Assembly: GCA_021229015.1 (NCBI GenBank)
Contig: CM037783.1
Location: 59,557,746-59,621,745, forward strand
Source: Solen grandis
Taxonomy: Eukaryota > Mollusca > Bivalvia > Adapedonta > Solenidae
Length of the DNA stretch: 64,000 nucleotides
Direction: 5' to 3'
The position numbers were made by a program, and so were the translations under genes. Positions 11,233 through 23,596 of the stretch are shown piece by piece (position 1 is the first letter of the stretch; every line of letters begins with the position of its first letter). The notes beneath the pieces are model-generated. The model worked only from the letters and a program-made list of their open reading frames with translations. It searched no databases and was not told where the DNA came from.

Positions 11233-11751
11233 ACATTTAGATTCAGTATCATGTATAGTTTACTTATTCTTATTCAACCATATTACCTCAGTTGGTTCAA
11301 AATGGCAATTACATCTTGTATTCAAAAACTTGATTCTGAATTTTGTCTTTAAAGAAATCAGGCTCACAATATCACGAACTATGTACACAATTTGAAATGT
11401 ACAATCGAATGCAATATTCAGTATCTCCAAACATTCGGAAACAAAAAAAAATGAGAATATCTCTTTGTAAAAGAAACTGTTTTCTGCACATCGCGCAGAA
11501 ATACATCGACAGCCCTGCATTAGTATAAGTTTAAAGAGAATTGACCAACATTTATCCATGATGATTCGTAGTTCATTTTCCGGGCGAACATTTGTTTTAT
11601 TCAGTTTAAGTCCAGGAAACAACCGTTAACATTATTCTAAAGCCACATTTTTCTTAAGCTAACTGAACGGATCGGGAGCGTCCACAACTTTCTTATTTTC
11701 AAAACAAAAGTCACGAATTTAAACATATAATCCAAACAGCAAAAGACTTAC
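11233..11751. other. No gene seen
   Basis: Overlapping short frames on both strands show no family motif. This may be intron sequence of the claudin-like gene. Confidence 0.4.
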
Positions 11752-11959
11752 CAGCTTGGGAATGAATTGAATAGCAGGTTTCTGACCGTCGGTATGGCGA
11801 CCTGCAGATTTTCCACAGACCCCCGTTTTGGTCTTCATACCTTGAAGATATACTATAAAAGTAAGGCAGTGCGAAGCCCAGAAGATCTATCAATGTCGCC
11901 ACCAAAGCAAGAATCAAAACGATCTTTATCAACGTAGGTGCTGCTCCAAATCCCGCCAT
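11752..11959 (-). CDS. Claudin/PMP22-like protein, first coding exon (copy 3)
   Basis: From ATG at 11959 the exon encodes 69 residues plus one base: MAGFGAAPTLIK, a strongly hydrophobic helix (about residues 10-34), then D-Q-N-G-G-L-W-K-I-C with a second Cys nine residues later. That spacing is the standard claudin-superfamily C-x(8-10)-C after GLW. The exon ends GCTG at a consensus GTAAGT donor in phase 1. This is the best claudin match of the three. The rest of the protein (remaining loop, helices 2-4, C-tail) must come from later exons at lower coordinates, which I cannot find before the next first exon at 8694. Tissue role and partners cannot be told from this fragment. Confidence 0.78.
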
Positions 11960-13098
11960 TTTGCTATTTTCCAAGAATACTGGTTTTCAACAAACACTAA
12001 ACAAGTTTTCGTAAGTTTATGTTTCCAGTTGGCGGCCAAATACACGCAGGACTCTAAGGCAACGCCCCTTTCTCTAGCAGAATAGAATACACAGTAAAAT
12101 GAACCTATGTCTGACGCCGGTTCTCTGTTTCTCTCAGTCTTGACTCACTCTGTACAGTGTTTGATGATTACACCACGAGGGAAATACATTCAGTCCTTTA
12201 AATGTGAACGTTCTGCTTTATAAAACTATGTTTATAGACACACAGGTAAAGCCAAACGGGATCATCAGTAGGATTGGTGAGATAGAAGGTTGTACTATTA
12301 TCAAAAAATACGTATGATATCAGTAACACTGAGTAACTCGTACATACTTTTAGTCTCTCTCTCTCTCTCAACCTGATCTGTATTTATTTATTTATTTCCG
12401 TTCGCTCTCTCTTTTTCCCCGCTTTAATCTACTTGGTGCATCACTCAGACACTCTGTAAATATCTATCTCTATTTACACCTTTTTTTCGATCCCTCTTTT
12501 TTCAATCGCTCTCTCAATCTTCATATATTTTAGTCTACTCGTGCATTCACATATACTCTCCTCCATTAACTGTTCTCATTTACAAATGATCATTTACAAC
12601 TACTCTTCCGCGTTTATGTTGCTGAGGACCTAGTTTCCAGATAAAAGGTCACATTGCACAGAAAAACGCTACTTTCGTAAATGCCCATTTCGGGGAAATC
12701 GGACAGTATCCCCGACACAGGTTCTTACGGTACCACGTAACACGTTGCGCAATGCTGCGTCTTCACCAGTTCGTAAATTCAAGCCATGCGCGAATAGTGA
12801 ATGTGATAAGTCATCTGACAGCACATGAAAAAGGAAGTTCTAAATATAGCTTTTTATGATTCTTAAAATAGCTTCAATACCGTCCGTGACGCTATTGTCT
12901 GTAGTTGAGAAACTACCCATTTTTCTTACAATTACGGAATGTTGCATTGGGTGACCATGGATCTGTAGATGGGTATTGATAGGTGTAATACACACAGATA
13001 CTTAAACATCAAATTCTTAGTTAATGACTATATGTGATCGATTTAATATGAAATGCTATGCCTTAGCTGGCATTTCCTAACTACAAATTTATTTATAA
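11960..13098. other. No gene seen; weak dispersed repeat
   Basis: CT-rich stretch at about 12353-12370. The segment at about 12640-12925 (with GGTACCACGTAACACGTTGC and CATGCGCGAATAGTGA) resembles 38595-38815, so it is a dispersed repeat. Confidence 0.45.
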
Positions 13099-13198
13099 NN
13101 NNNNNNNNNNNNNNNNNNNNNNNNNNNNNNNNNNNNNNNNNNNNNNNNNNNNNNNNNNNNNNNNNNNNNNNNNNNNNNNNNNNNNNNNNNNNNNNNNN
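13099..13198. other. Scaffold gap (100 N)
   Basis: Exactly 100 N, a conventional placeholder of unknown true size. Confidence 1.
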
Positions 13199-15383
13199 AC
13201 TCAATGGCTATCACTATCCTCCGACCTTGCTTAGCAACAATGATTGAGATGTTGTCGATGGGACGTTAACTTCAACAAACAATGAATATCTGAGCTACAT
13301 ACATGTATACGTATTTAACAACCTCACTAAAATCATATCCTACCTGACGCACACTATGTAGGTATCGGAGCGAAAATAATGAGATTGATGGATTTAAAAA
13401 GATACAGGCATTTCATGATAGAGCATACACTAATATACATCAACTAAATGTCTATCATTAGTTTCCTGAATTGAATATATCAAGGATGACACCAAGTCGA
13501 CCATAGTAAATATTCTCACAAATGAAGCCCTCATAAATTGTATTGTCATTACTTCATGTTTACGCCATGTACTCGTGACCACGATGGATCATCGTACACC
13601 GGATATAGCTGGCCAAATGGGCAGAAAACAAAGATTGCGCTTGAAGTCAAGTCAATATCTTTACATGTTATTGCTATCAACAAAAGTTTTAAATTAAGAG
13701 GAGTACCTGATCGTCATCTATTGACATGTTTAGATGTACAGACATCTTCATGTTACTTTTGAAACAAAAAATAAATGGAGGTGAAATTAGACTACTCACG
13801 GACGAGGTCCAATGTTTTGACCGATAACTTGATATCTCTTGAAAATCGCCTATGGAAAAAATCTGAATCGGTGAATATCTTTATTTCTATTTCATGTTTC
13901 AATGCCCTAAAACTAATTGAGTTATTTGATGACACTTGCATGTATTTCCTATTTATATGCACAGCTGTGGTGTACTGAGTATAGATATGAATATGAAAAA
14001 ACTGAACGGGGATCTATAGCTTTTATATGTACCGGGGATAGCTATGTCTGAAGTCGAGGTGAGGGGGTCTATTATTGTTAAAACGATGCTTACAATAGAT
14101 ATTTAAAGATTTGAAAAATTATGGTGGACTTACTAGGACACACTTATATCTTAAAGATAAGATATGCGGTTTGATACAATGATTAATCGGTTTGTTGCTA
14201 ATGTATATAGCCTACGGAAATAAATCACTAAGCCCGACTTCTCTATGCCTATTACAGTTTCCATTGACAATGCATTCCTCATACGTGCACTAATTTCTGG
14301 ATAGCCGTTTATGTGGACTTACGAAATTTATCTTCGAATTATCTGACAGAAATTGACTACGAACTGCACGACATCTGTTGCATGACCTTTATGCTTTGGT
14401 ATACACATAAACCTTTCCGTCTAATTAGCTTGTACTCAGACTTCCAAATAAGTTGCACTCATGACAGTACCGAGAATAGTTAGCAATTTATCTAAAGCAA
14501 ACCATCTAACAACATTGAGGAATATCAAATATCATATATTGTTCAGCGGAAAAAATTCTTTAGAAACGAGCTTTGTGATTCCATTTTTCCACATTTTATC
14601 CATATCCATGCGCGGATCCAGTGAGAAGAGGTTTGGTGGTCATGACCCCCCACCCCCACACTCCCCCGGATTTGGCACTTCTATTAAGAGTAAAGAACCC
14701 CCACCACATCAACATCTGTAAATTTTGAAATGAACACTTAGTAAACAGTAGAAAAGATCTACGCCATATTAAAATAGGTCAGTTATTGATCTTTGTTGTT
14801 TTGAGTAATAATTTCATAAACAATACATTTGACGATGCCCGATTAAAACATCAACGACTACCAGGACTAAATTCTCGTATGCCTATCCCCAGTACACTTA
14901 CTATACGCATAAAGCTATACCCAATACAAAAATAACTATAATCAGTACACTTTGAAAAAAATTCACCGATATATTTTTAAGAGGAATCTTTGAAGGACAA
15001 TATTTGGTACAAAGTACAAGCTGAAGAAAAGGAACGAATCGTCCGATTCAGAATTTTTACATACTATGCAGGTTAAGTAATATTTTAGATAAATGGGATC
15101 ACCAGTAAACATTTTCAGTGAGCAGTCACGTTTAAGGACATACTTCTCCTTTTTTTAAAACATAGCTGAGAGCTTTTGCACATTTTCAGATAAATAAAAT
15201 ACTTTCCAATATTAATCAATAAGTATTTATGTTATTTACTTACTTAATAACAGAAATATCGTTTAAGATTCAACCCAAGTATCCACTTGGTTTGTTGCTT
15301 CTGCTCATTTGGGCTGCTATATCCGGTGTACGGTGATCCACCGTGGTGACTACGACTGACCTCAATGAGGTGGTATTTAGAGC
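13199..15383. other. No gene seen
   Basis: A short segment at about 13440-13560 (TCGACCATAGTAAATA, CACAAATGAAGCCCT) resembles 17455-17570, so both belong to a low-copy repeat. A G/C-rich block at 14600-14720 looks like transposon debris. Confidence 0.4.
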
Positions 15384-15409
15384 AACTAGGCTAGGCACTT
15401 AGCCTAGTT
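15384..15409. repeat. Short perfect hairpin
   Basis: AACTAGGCTA and TAGCCTAGTT form a 10-bp perfect stem around the six-base loop GGCACT. Confidence 0.8.
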
Positions 15410-15895
15410 TCGCTTTCATCCCTAGATATGTAAAATGGAATAAGGAAATGTTTTCAAAAACTGTATCGTTTTCTTTTTTAAGGATTGGCTAAGGATAGGA
15501 AGGGCGAACACTATGATAAAATGTTTACTAAGAAGTTTCTACGAGAACAATAAATTTACACTCTTGTTGGCCAGGAATGATCTAACTTATTTGTTTAATG
15601 TCCCTGAAGACCACAGTGATGTTTCGAATCAATAAGCAGAGCTGGTAAATAGGATGTATGAATCAAGTAAATTTACATGCAACAGCTTAACCAGCTGAAC
15701 GCCAAACTTAGATCAAAATTTCAATGGTTTGAACTGAATGGGGGGATTTAATCATGCTGATATGTAATTGCATGCAAACTATGGCCAAAAGTTCAAAACG
15801 AGTCATATTGTTATCAAATTTAATCAAGAGTAATCTACCTTGGTTTGTCTCATTTAAATACCTTGAAGTCAATACCATAGAAAGATGGATATATT

Positions 15896-15897
<2 letters not shown>

Positions 15898-15937
<40 letters not shown>

Positions 15938-15946
15938 TAGATAGAT
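15898..15946. repeat. (GACA)n microsatellite
   Basis: About ten tandem ACAG units followed by GATA units. Confidence 0.9.
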
Positions 15947-16089
15947 GTGGTAGGTATATATAGAATTATTAAGGAAGTCAAGGTACAATTGAAGTATCAA
16001 GCAAAGAGTGTTAGTATTGTGTTTTTATGACAGTAAGGAGAGTACACTTAACACTGATATATCTCATTACAAATTCAATTGCTTTTATT

Positions 16090-16500
16090 ATTATTAGCAT
16101 CAGGAAGTAGTGGGAATCTTTTTCATGGGATTATTTGCAACAGCAGTGGCAGCAACAGCTGTTGTTGTTGTTGTTGTAATACAGCGAAGAAGCAAAATAA
16201 GCGGTAGAGGAAGTTGTGTTGTGGTAGAAAAATAATGTAGTATTGAACAGCAACAGAAGTAATGTAATACAATGAAGCAGTAGTAGAAGTTGTTGTTGTA
16301 GGTGGAGAAAACAAGAAGGGGTAGCAGTAATAGAAGTTGTGGTAGTTCTTGAAGTTTAAGCGGCAGTTGCAGCAGTAGCAATTGCAACAGCAGTAGCAAT
16401 AGTAGCTGATGTTATTGTTTTTTGGCGTGTCTGCTGCTGTTGTTAGTGATGAAGCATTATTATGTAGTGGTAGAAGTAGTAGTAGTAGCAGTAGAAAAAC
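16090..16500. repeat. Degenerate trinucleotide-rich block
   Basis: Mixed CAG/CAA/GTA/GTT/GAA triplets give long leucine- or serine-rich frames on the minus strand. These are composition artefacts; no domain or start context is seen. Confidence 0.7.
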
Positions 16501-16704
16501 AGCAATGTGGTCACAGTTTAACCTGTTTATAAACAACGAAAAGTGATGCTTATCAAAATGACCGCTTACAGTTGAGTGTTTTTAATAGGAAACCAATCCA
16601 ATTCAGATTTTCAAGTGTTTGCGATGATCTACTAATTCGTCACGATTTAGTAAAAGTATGATAAAGCGCATGTATATTTACTGCGCATCCTCTTCAAACA
16701 GGAT

Positions 16705-16800
16705 ATGTATGATCGCCACCCATCTCGTAGGCCAAGGGGACAAGTTCGTCTGCCTCGGGAGTGGGAAGTCGTGGTTCGATACCCGACCGTGACTGTTAAA
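16705..16800 (+). mobile_element. tRNA-like SINE head
   Basis: CTCGTAGGCCAAGGGGACAA (A-box-like) and GTGGTTCGATACCCG (B-box) are about 40 bases apart. It is directly followed by the LINE tail remnant on the other strand. Confidence 0.5.
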
Positions 16801-16861
16801 AACCGTTCAGTAAACTGAGTCTGAATCTGAATCAAAATCGTTGTAGATCCCAATACTGGGT

Positions 16862-17237
16862 ATTACACAACGGAAGGAGAGGTCCGCACTATTGGCGGTG
16901 GGTCTTTAAGGCATTTTGAATGCCTCAATTAAGCCAGCATTCACTATATTATCAGGGATATGATTTCCGTGATTCACAATGCCCACAAAGAATGAATTTT
17001 CATATTGTTTAGAGTTTGATGATGGTATTTCCAGACCTTTGAATTTTTGCAAATGCGTTTTTCTAATATATTTGATATTTCGCAGCCATTATTATTATTT
17101 TTTTTTATTGTCCTTTTAGGTCTGGTGAATTTCACAAAATCTGATGTTGGCAGTGCTGGCACTAACCTCTCAACCACCTTGTACATTAATATTAATCTGA
17201 GGCTTAGACGTCTGTCTTGTAATGTTTTTAATTCAAG
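16862..17237 (-). pseudogene. Non-LTR retrotransposon (LINE) reverse transcriptase tail
   Basis: The minus strand reads E-L-K-T-L-Q-D-R-R-L-S-L-R-L-I-L-M-Y-K-V-V, then a basic stretch ending near K-I-H-S-L-W. After a frameshift it continues with N-H-G-N-H-I-P-D-N-I-V-N-A and I-E-A-F-K. The order R-R-x2-x-R-L...Y-K, W-N-x-I/L-P-D, and A-F-K is the familiar C-terminal end of CR1/Jockey-type LINE polymerases, beyond the catalytic YxDD. Only about 125 codons remain, with at least one frameshift and stops, so it is dead. The exact clade is not resolved. Confidence 0.6.
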
Positions 17238-17930
17238 TTAATGTAATGATACTAAGTTTATACTCAGGGTAATTCCAGGACTGGTTTGCCCGGTGTCAGA
17301 ATAATGTGACGGAGTATTATATTATGCGTGATACGGCGTGTTACTGTAGTGTTAAAGCACGCTTTAGTCCCCAAAACTGACTGAAACGCTGATCCTTGCA
17401 GTTTGTGCTAGTTAAAGGATGTATATATGTTTACAGATGAACATGCACCGACAAACAACTAAACGTCTATCGCTAGAAAATAAAAACTGGATATATCAAA
17501 ATTGCAGTCCGTGTCGACCACAGTACGTTCACAAATGAAGCCCTAAAAACGTCATAACGCCATAACCTTAACTGACATGAACTAAGGAAATATTTGAAGA
17601 TGAAGAAAACGTTTTTAAAAACAGTATTGCTTTAAATTGATTGACATGTATTTTAAGGATAGGAGGGACAAATACTAAGCCGGTTATAGTTAATTGTGAA
17701 AGCCCTATGGGCATTAGTAAGCACTGTTGCTACGCTACGCTCCGCCTACTTAGCTTACTTATTTCTTTAGAAGCCAATCTAAATTTGTGGCCAATCAGAA
17801 TCACTTAAAATTCAATTTTATCAGCGATTTATTTCAAAAGAACCATTTTCTATTCTTCCTTGTACAAAACAGAACAATCGATTTGGCAAAATAAAATATT
17901 AAGCAAATTTCTAAGTCGGATAGAATCTAT
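17238..17930. other. No gene seen
   Basis: Includes the low-copy segment at 17455-17570 shared with 13440-13560. Confidence 0.4.
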
Positions 17931-18130
17931 CTAGACATGTCTCCAGAGGATAGATGCCCACGTTCTCGCCTGTCGAAATGTCTTAATAGCCTCTCTATCC
18001 TATACGTAAAATCTTCTAAATAAAGTCTAAGTATACGATAGAGTCTATTAAAACATTTCGGCATATAAAAACAGACTGAATCTGAAATATGGCTGATATC
18101 GTCCAGGCATCCTCTTGAGATGTCCATGTG
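17931..18130. repeat. ~200-bp foldback
   Basis: CGAAATGTCTTAATAG...CTCTATCCTATACG on the left pairs with CGTATACGATAGAGTCTATT...AACATTTCG on the right, around a short loop near 18012-18024. The outer arms GACATGTCTCCAGAGGAT and ATCCTCTTGAGATGTCC also pair. The right arm has about 30 extra bases. It is longer than a typical animal pre-miRNA, so a foldback MITE is more likely. Confidence 0.55.
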
Positions 18131-19009
18131 TCATCCTCTAGGTGTTGGTTATGGTCTGTTTTGTTCACTGGTTAATGGCATGTGATAAGTAACATGTTGA
18201 AGCATCAATGTGTCACCCGTGTAAGAAATACAAATACCATGTTTTAATCGCAACTACATCCGGCGCTTGCCTATCGGATGTAGGTCAAAAAGACACCATT
18301 AACTTAAAGAGTCTGATGAGAGAGTAAATAGCTTATGCCCTGCATTGTGTAGATGTCAATATATCTGTTTTACGTTCAAGGGGACGACACTTAAGGCGGT
18401 CCTTGTTGAGTATACACCAACTTAATCGTCTATTGACGGAAATTAGTGTATAATGATCACCACGCTGTTATGTTTTACTGTAACCGTGAGAAATTAAAGA
18501 AACGTACAATTGATTGAGATATCATAATACGTTCTCATAGTTTACTTTGGATATAAACTTGTGTTTAAAGGGGACTTATACCGTTTGCAACAGATTAAGT
18601 GCAATCATATGATGTTTTGATTTACTGACACTTTCTTATTTCAAATTCGTATAGGGTCTAAATGGCCGAAATCTGAATGATACAAGTGTTGATATTATGG
18701 ACAATATATATTCATCAGAGATGTAATTCTTTGGGAGTGAATGTGTTATTCTTCAATGTGTTTCAAATGATTGATTACAGTCAAAAAATGAAATTATGGA
18801 AATATACATAAAAGTTATACTTTGAGGAAAGTGAAATACCTTGAAATCATTTGACGTTAGTACAGGTACCATATGTAAGATAACAAATTATCTAAAGACA
18901 AACTGTGGAAAGAGGGGAAAATAGGGAACAGTTGATTGTTTTCTGTCAAAGATCTACAAGAGATATTCTGCCTGCTTTTGATACAATTTATCTATCACGA
19001 AGAGTGAAA
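18131..19009. other. Upstream region of GPCR copy 1
   Basis: No gene or clear core promoter. The coding frame is open back to 18905 without an earlier ATG. Confidence 0.4.
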
Positions 19010-20487
19010 ATGTACACGTCAATTAACGTTATCCATGCTGACGACAAAGACGTCAACGTCACTCTCGAAGAGTTAAATGATGAACTTTTTCAGCTTCACA
19101 TTCCTGCCTTCATTTTCATCATTATCTCAATGATAACCGGTATCGTAGGCAACGTCTTGGTGCTTGTCATCTACAGAGCAAAGTTCAAAAGATCAAATCA
19201 CAGATATTTCATCCTGTTTCTGGCGGCCATTGATCTTTGCGCATGCTTGGTGGGGATGCCGTACCTGGTTGCAAGTTTACGGCTGCCATATTTGTTGACG
19301 TCAGCGTTTATCTGCAAAACGGTCAGATATTTTCACTATTTGCTGAACAACAGCTCTGGGCTGTTGCTACTTCTGATATCAGTGGAACGTTACAGAAAAA
19401 TATGTCGCCCATTGAAGCCCCAGCTGACTTCAACTCAAATTCTGTATTTGTGCTATGGCGTTGTGGTATTCAGCGCAGTTGTTGCCATTCCAGCACCAAT
19501 ATTCTTTGGAATGAGTACTATTCATACTGGTGTTGCAAATCTGACTGGTAACCAGTGTTATGTTGAAGACGAGATGCGGGGGAAGACGTTTTTCGAATAT
19601 TACATGGGATTTTTAATGGCAGAAACTGTCGTATGCATCGCCGCGTTTGTCACCTTGTATGCCTTCATAATTCGCAGACTTATGAAAAGTGACATGTTTT
19701 TGGAAGCCATGCGGAGTATGAAAATAAATTCTGCCGTTCAAGCTGACCACGAAACCTCATTTTCAACCGACGCCATTGAAGATGGTGGCAAAGACACCTC
19801 GAATAATGATGAAAAAAGTGAATGTTGTCAGCCTCTGGAAAAGGCAGAGTCATCCAATGTCATCGACAGTAAAAATGGTAGCAGCTACTCTATTAGTAAG
19901 GATGGTGACAGTACCATGTCTACAAGCAGCAAGAAGGGTTTCGAAATGATGGGGGCGAACATACGGTGGGTTGTAGAAAATCTCTCGATATGGCTCTGAA
20001 TAAGGAAAGTAAGCAAACACCAATCGTTAAAAGGGCAAAATCTGAATCTTCAATGAGTAAAGTTGGTCGAATACGCACTTCAGCTACTGCGATGTCCCCG
20101 ACACAAAAGTTAGCAATCGGTCACGTGATGAAAACAAAATCGGTAGGAAGTCAGTTTTCCAACAAATCGGGACGTTATAGTCAGAAGACGACTGGACGTG
20201 TAACGATAATGCTGTTTACTGTGTCTATCATATTCGTTCTGGCATTTATACCACACCTCATTTTGATGATTTTGGCCTTCCATAGTAAGACGTTTTTGAA
20301 AAGTTTAAGCGGAACACAAATTATGGTGTACCAGCTGTTCCTTAGATTTTTTGTCATCAATAATATCGCCAATCCAATCGTATATTTGTATTGTGATACT
20401 AAATTTAGAAACGCCTGTACTGACATTTTCACACGTTGTACATTACAAAGAAGTACAACAGTGGGTGTTAAAACTGTAAATAATTGA
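19010..20487 (+). CDS. Class A GPCR, copy 1 (single frame break in intracellular loop 3)
   Basis: Seven-helix receptor with the same architecture as the intact copy at 23597. Visible marks: GN in helix 1, L-A-A-I-D in helix 2, ICK Cys at the top of helix 3, V-E-R-Y-R-K-I-C-R-P after helix 3, a loop-2 Cys (N-Q-C-Y-V), F-I-P-H-L in helix 6 and N-P-I-V-Y in helix 7. N-x-S/T sites lie in the short N-terminus. ATG at 19010 was chosen because it is the first ATG in the frame and aligns with the other copies. The frame from 19010 stops at 19997-19999. The rest (K-E-S-K-Q-T onward, including helices 6-7) continues one base back, so about one base is missing between 19909 and 19996. Copies 2-4 are closer to each other. 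An AATAAA lies at 20548. It could be a polymorphic pseudogene or an assembly error. Confidence 0.8.
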
Positions 20488-20603
20488 GGAAATGTAAGCG
20501 TATTGAAACTGAAACAAACACTTCACGAAATGTTTCATAAAGACTGCAATAAATTATATGCTTTATATCCGAAACCGAAACAAACACGATTTATTGGCCA
20601 GTC

Positions 20604-20814
20604 TACTGTGAAATCATAAATTTTCGTGGGACATTAATTTTCGTCGATTTCGTGGAGGGAATTATCCACGAATATCAATCCCCACGAAAACTTGTCTCTT
20701 ACATAGACCTCACGTTTCCAGAACATAGATCCAAGAATAAATGTACCCACAAAGTTCCGTAAGGTACACAATCAACGACATTTTATGCCAACGAAAATTA
20801 ATGATTTTACAGTA
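20604..20814. mobile_element. MITE with ~24-bp terminal inverted repeats
   Basis: TACTGTGAAATCATAAATTT starts the left end. The right end, in reverse complement, is TACTGTAAAATCATTAATTT; the arms match at about 22 of 24 positions and are flanked by TA. The centre has smaller pairs of TTTCGTGG and CCACGAA. It lies about 120 bp after GPCR copy 1. Confidence 0.7.
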
Positions 20815-20899
20815 TATGAAACATGAAACGTGTACATGCGAGTTATTATGCTTTAAAATTGTATTAAAACCTATATGATACTGTAAATATTCGCTAACA

Positions 20900-20920
20900 C
20901 CCCCCCCCCCCCCCCCCCCC
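20900..20920. repeat. Poly-C tract (21 bases)
   Basis: Uninterrupted C run followed by AAACACATAAG and a short GA tract. Confidence 0.9.
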
Positions 20921-21162
20921 AAACACATAAGTCTCTCAGAGAGAGAGAGAGTACTCTAAGATGTAGAAATGCATATACCTCGATTTGTCTTTTTCAGAGT
21001 TACTGTTTCAGGCAGGGTTAGTAATTGAGGTTTTGGTTTGAAAGACATTACATAAAATGTTACACATCGGAGATGTACATGTAATATACACACACTATTA
21101 CACACACAAAATCGTGCCAGCACGTTTAAGTGAGGACAATGTTATTTGTATATATAACATAC

Positions 21163-21257
21163 CTTAGCCCTAACCCTTACCCACAACACTAACTCTGACC
21201 CGTAACCCTAACCCTTACCTCATCCCTACCTTAAACCTTACCTCATCCCTACCCTTT
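21163..21257. repeat. Degenerate CCCTAA-like tract
   Basis: Repeated CCCTAACCCTTACC-type hexamers with many changes, on a scale of about 95 bases. Interstitial and far from any visible chromosome end. Confidence 0.6.
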
Positions 21258-21399
21258 CCTAACCACTACGAAATAAATCGAGGTCAAACCAAGTGGGGAC
21301 GTCCTCAGTGGTGGGTAAAGTGTGATACTCGCAAGTAAGTGAGTACAAAATTGATCTCACTAACTTGTCTGTGCAAGTACACACACACTATGTTAGTGA

Positions 21400-22530
21400 C
21401 GGATGTGACAAAACCACACACCTTCCGCTTTCGGCTTTGGCTGTAACATTAGACCACAGATAAGCCATCAATGGCTCTTTAGTAAGGTATTAAAGAAAAA
21501 CGATTAGTTTAGAATTGAAGAAGGTTGCAAAATTGCAGTGAATAGGTAAATCTGTAAATGTTCTATTTAATGCAACCGTATTTACTTCAAATAATCACCG
21601 GTATGTTTGTAAACAAAGAATTCATCTAAAAGAGAATAGCATCCACAAGTCATAGGGCGAGTCCAAGGCACTAATTTACCAGCCTCATGGAATCTGTATT
21701 TTAGACTCTTGATTCACGAGTGTGGTATCTGTAAATCAATCGGAATATCTCGCCCGTCATTCGCGAAAATAGCACCATAGAATATGACCGAGTGGTTACG
21801 AATTTCTGTATTTAAGTGTCTAAAGAACGTCTCGGTCCAGTGGTAGCGTACGTGACCGAGAATCCGAAAGTTGACGGTTCGAACCACGTTTAGAGCAAAC
21901 ATTTTTGTTGTCCTTTCCAGACGCAAAATACTGGTCCAACCGTGGAGGAATAATTGCAAATTATTAATATGTGTTTCCGAATCGATGTAAAAGAAACATA
22001 TGTCTTGATATGTTGAGGATATTATATGCAGTTATTGTTGTGTTTCAATACTTCTATATATCATTTAGGACAGCATTAATTAGCTATTTTATTATGGAAA
22101 CTTTTTTTTATTGGGTTATTGGGCCCTTTTCTAAAATTCGGTGAATCTTTACAAGCACATGTAGGACAAGATTCCTCTCTTTCTACAGCTTTTTCATGGT
22201 TTAAGAATTATTCATAACGAAATGACAAAGCAAAGATATTCCTGTTTTAAAGTTACAGATTTTTCATTTACAAGTTGGATTTTTTTACCTGGAATGCTTT
22301 GTGAATTTAGCACAGATGGTTGCTATGAGGTTTCGCTATCGTCGTTGTTGTGTTGAGGGAGTGGGGGTTATAGGAAAAGCGTTGGTAACAAAGACGGTGA
22401 CGCTTGCACTGAACTTATTGTGAGAGGGAACTTGAGTACCTGAGGGAATCTCATGTGTCAACATCGGGCAGACCTTGGAACGAACAATAGTCATATCAGT
22501 AAGAAGATTGTATGGTAACGGCTACTCCTT
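21400..22530. repeat. Duplicated block A (first copy), upstream of GPCR copy 2
   Basis: It shares GCTTTCGGCTTTGGC, an ATTAAAGA-AGATT segment and AAAGACGGTGACGCTTGCA with 41750-42190, so the GPCR duplication extended well beyond the gene. On the minus strand about 22336-22490 stays open and reads S-H-N-K-F-S-A-S-V-T-V-F; the other copy keeps S-H-N-L-S-T-A-S-V-T-V-F. A tRNA-like head (GTGGTAGCGTACGTGACC, GGTTCGAACC) lies at about 21836-21895. Confidence 0.6.
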
Positions 22531-23483
22531 CTAGAATAACTAGGGCTGTCGCAGTATACCAGTATACAAAGTATTGTCAAACAAACCGGGTTTTGCCGAT
22601 ATTCTATATCGCAACCATTATTATTGCCTCTATGATCAAATACTTGCGTAAGAATCATAGACGTCATCCATGTCGGGACGCACTCGATTGCAGAGCATTT
22701 GCAGTACTCCTTACAGGGACATGTTAATATAATCCATGTATCATTAAATTAAAATCATGGTCCTTCAAATGCTTAAAAAGATTCATTGCTGGTGCAATCA
22801 TCCACTGACTTATAGTCTCCTTTGCTCTAAATCTATAAAGGCTTGCATTAACTACGAAATTCCCACGAACACATGGTTGACCATTACCAAAACAACGTAC
22901 AGTATTGCATAGATAAAAGTTACAGGAAGAACCAAATTAGATTTTCCAAAGTAGATTGAGACGACAATGGAAACAAAGGAAACGGGAAGTTTTCAGAATG
23001 TACTAAAGGTATAAATAACCATTTATGTCCTTTATGTTTGAACTGTAAAAGGATGGATTCACATTCGGATTGGGAACTTCTAGAGAAAGAAATAGAGGGA
23101 AATGTGATAAAACTTTTTGCAATGTCGGTGAATTATATAAGGTTGAGTTACCTTATATAAAACGGAATGTGTCAATTTCACTACCGTATGTGATTTCGTT
23201 TTCTTAAGGTACGAGTATTTGCAAACTATTTTCTTACGGAGTATATGTTGCTTACACGTATATACTTTACACCTTATAAACATTATCTCAGTCTATGACG
23301 AGTGTACGCAAATAAGGTAAAACATTTCTAAATAAAGAAAGGCATCAACAAGGATGTTTGGATTGGGTTTTAATCTGCCATGATATAAAAATTAAACCAA
23401 AATACTGTGAATAACTTTCAAGGACATATACCTTAAAAATAATGTTAAGATGATGGATTTCAACGACGGAGTATGGAGTATTA

Positions 23484-23493
23484 TGCTTAAGCA
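23484..23493. promoter_or_regulatory. Candidate palindromic regulatory motif upstream of GPCR copy 2
   Basis: TGCTTAAGCA, a perfect palindrome 104 bp before the ATG. It occupies the position of GTGTTTAAACAC in copies 3 and 4 (44212 and 55305) and follows the same GATTTCAACGACGG context. Its function is inferred only from conservation of symmetry. Confidence 0.35.
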
Positions 23494-23596
23494 CGACAAA
23501 GTCCTTACAATGACATCACATTTGGTTTCTGGCTTTTGAAGCGAGTAATCCTGACACTATTTTTTTACTTATATCATTTAATGTGAGCAAACCAAA

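Noticed and set aside
16100..16536. Leucine-rich minus-strand frames
   Set aside because: Produced by trinucleotide simple sequence; no domain, start context or splice support.
21163..21257. Chromosome end or telomere
   Set aside because: The CCCTAA-like tract is short, highly degenerate and flanked by ordinary sequence on both sides.
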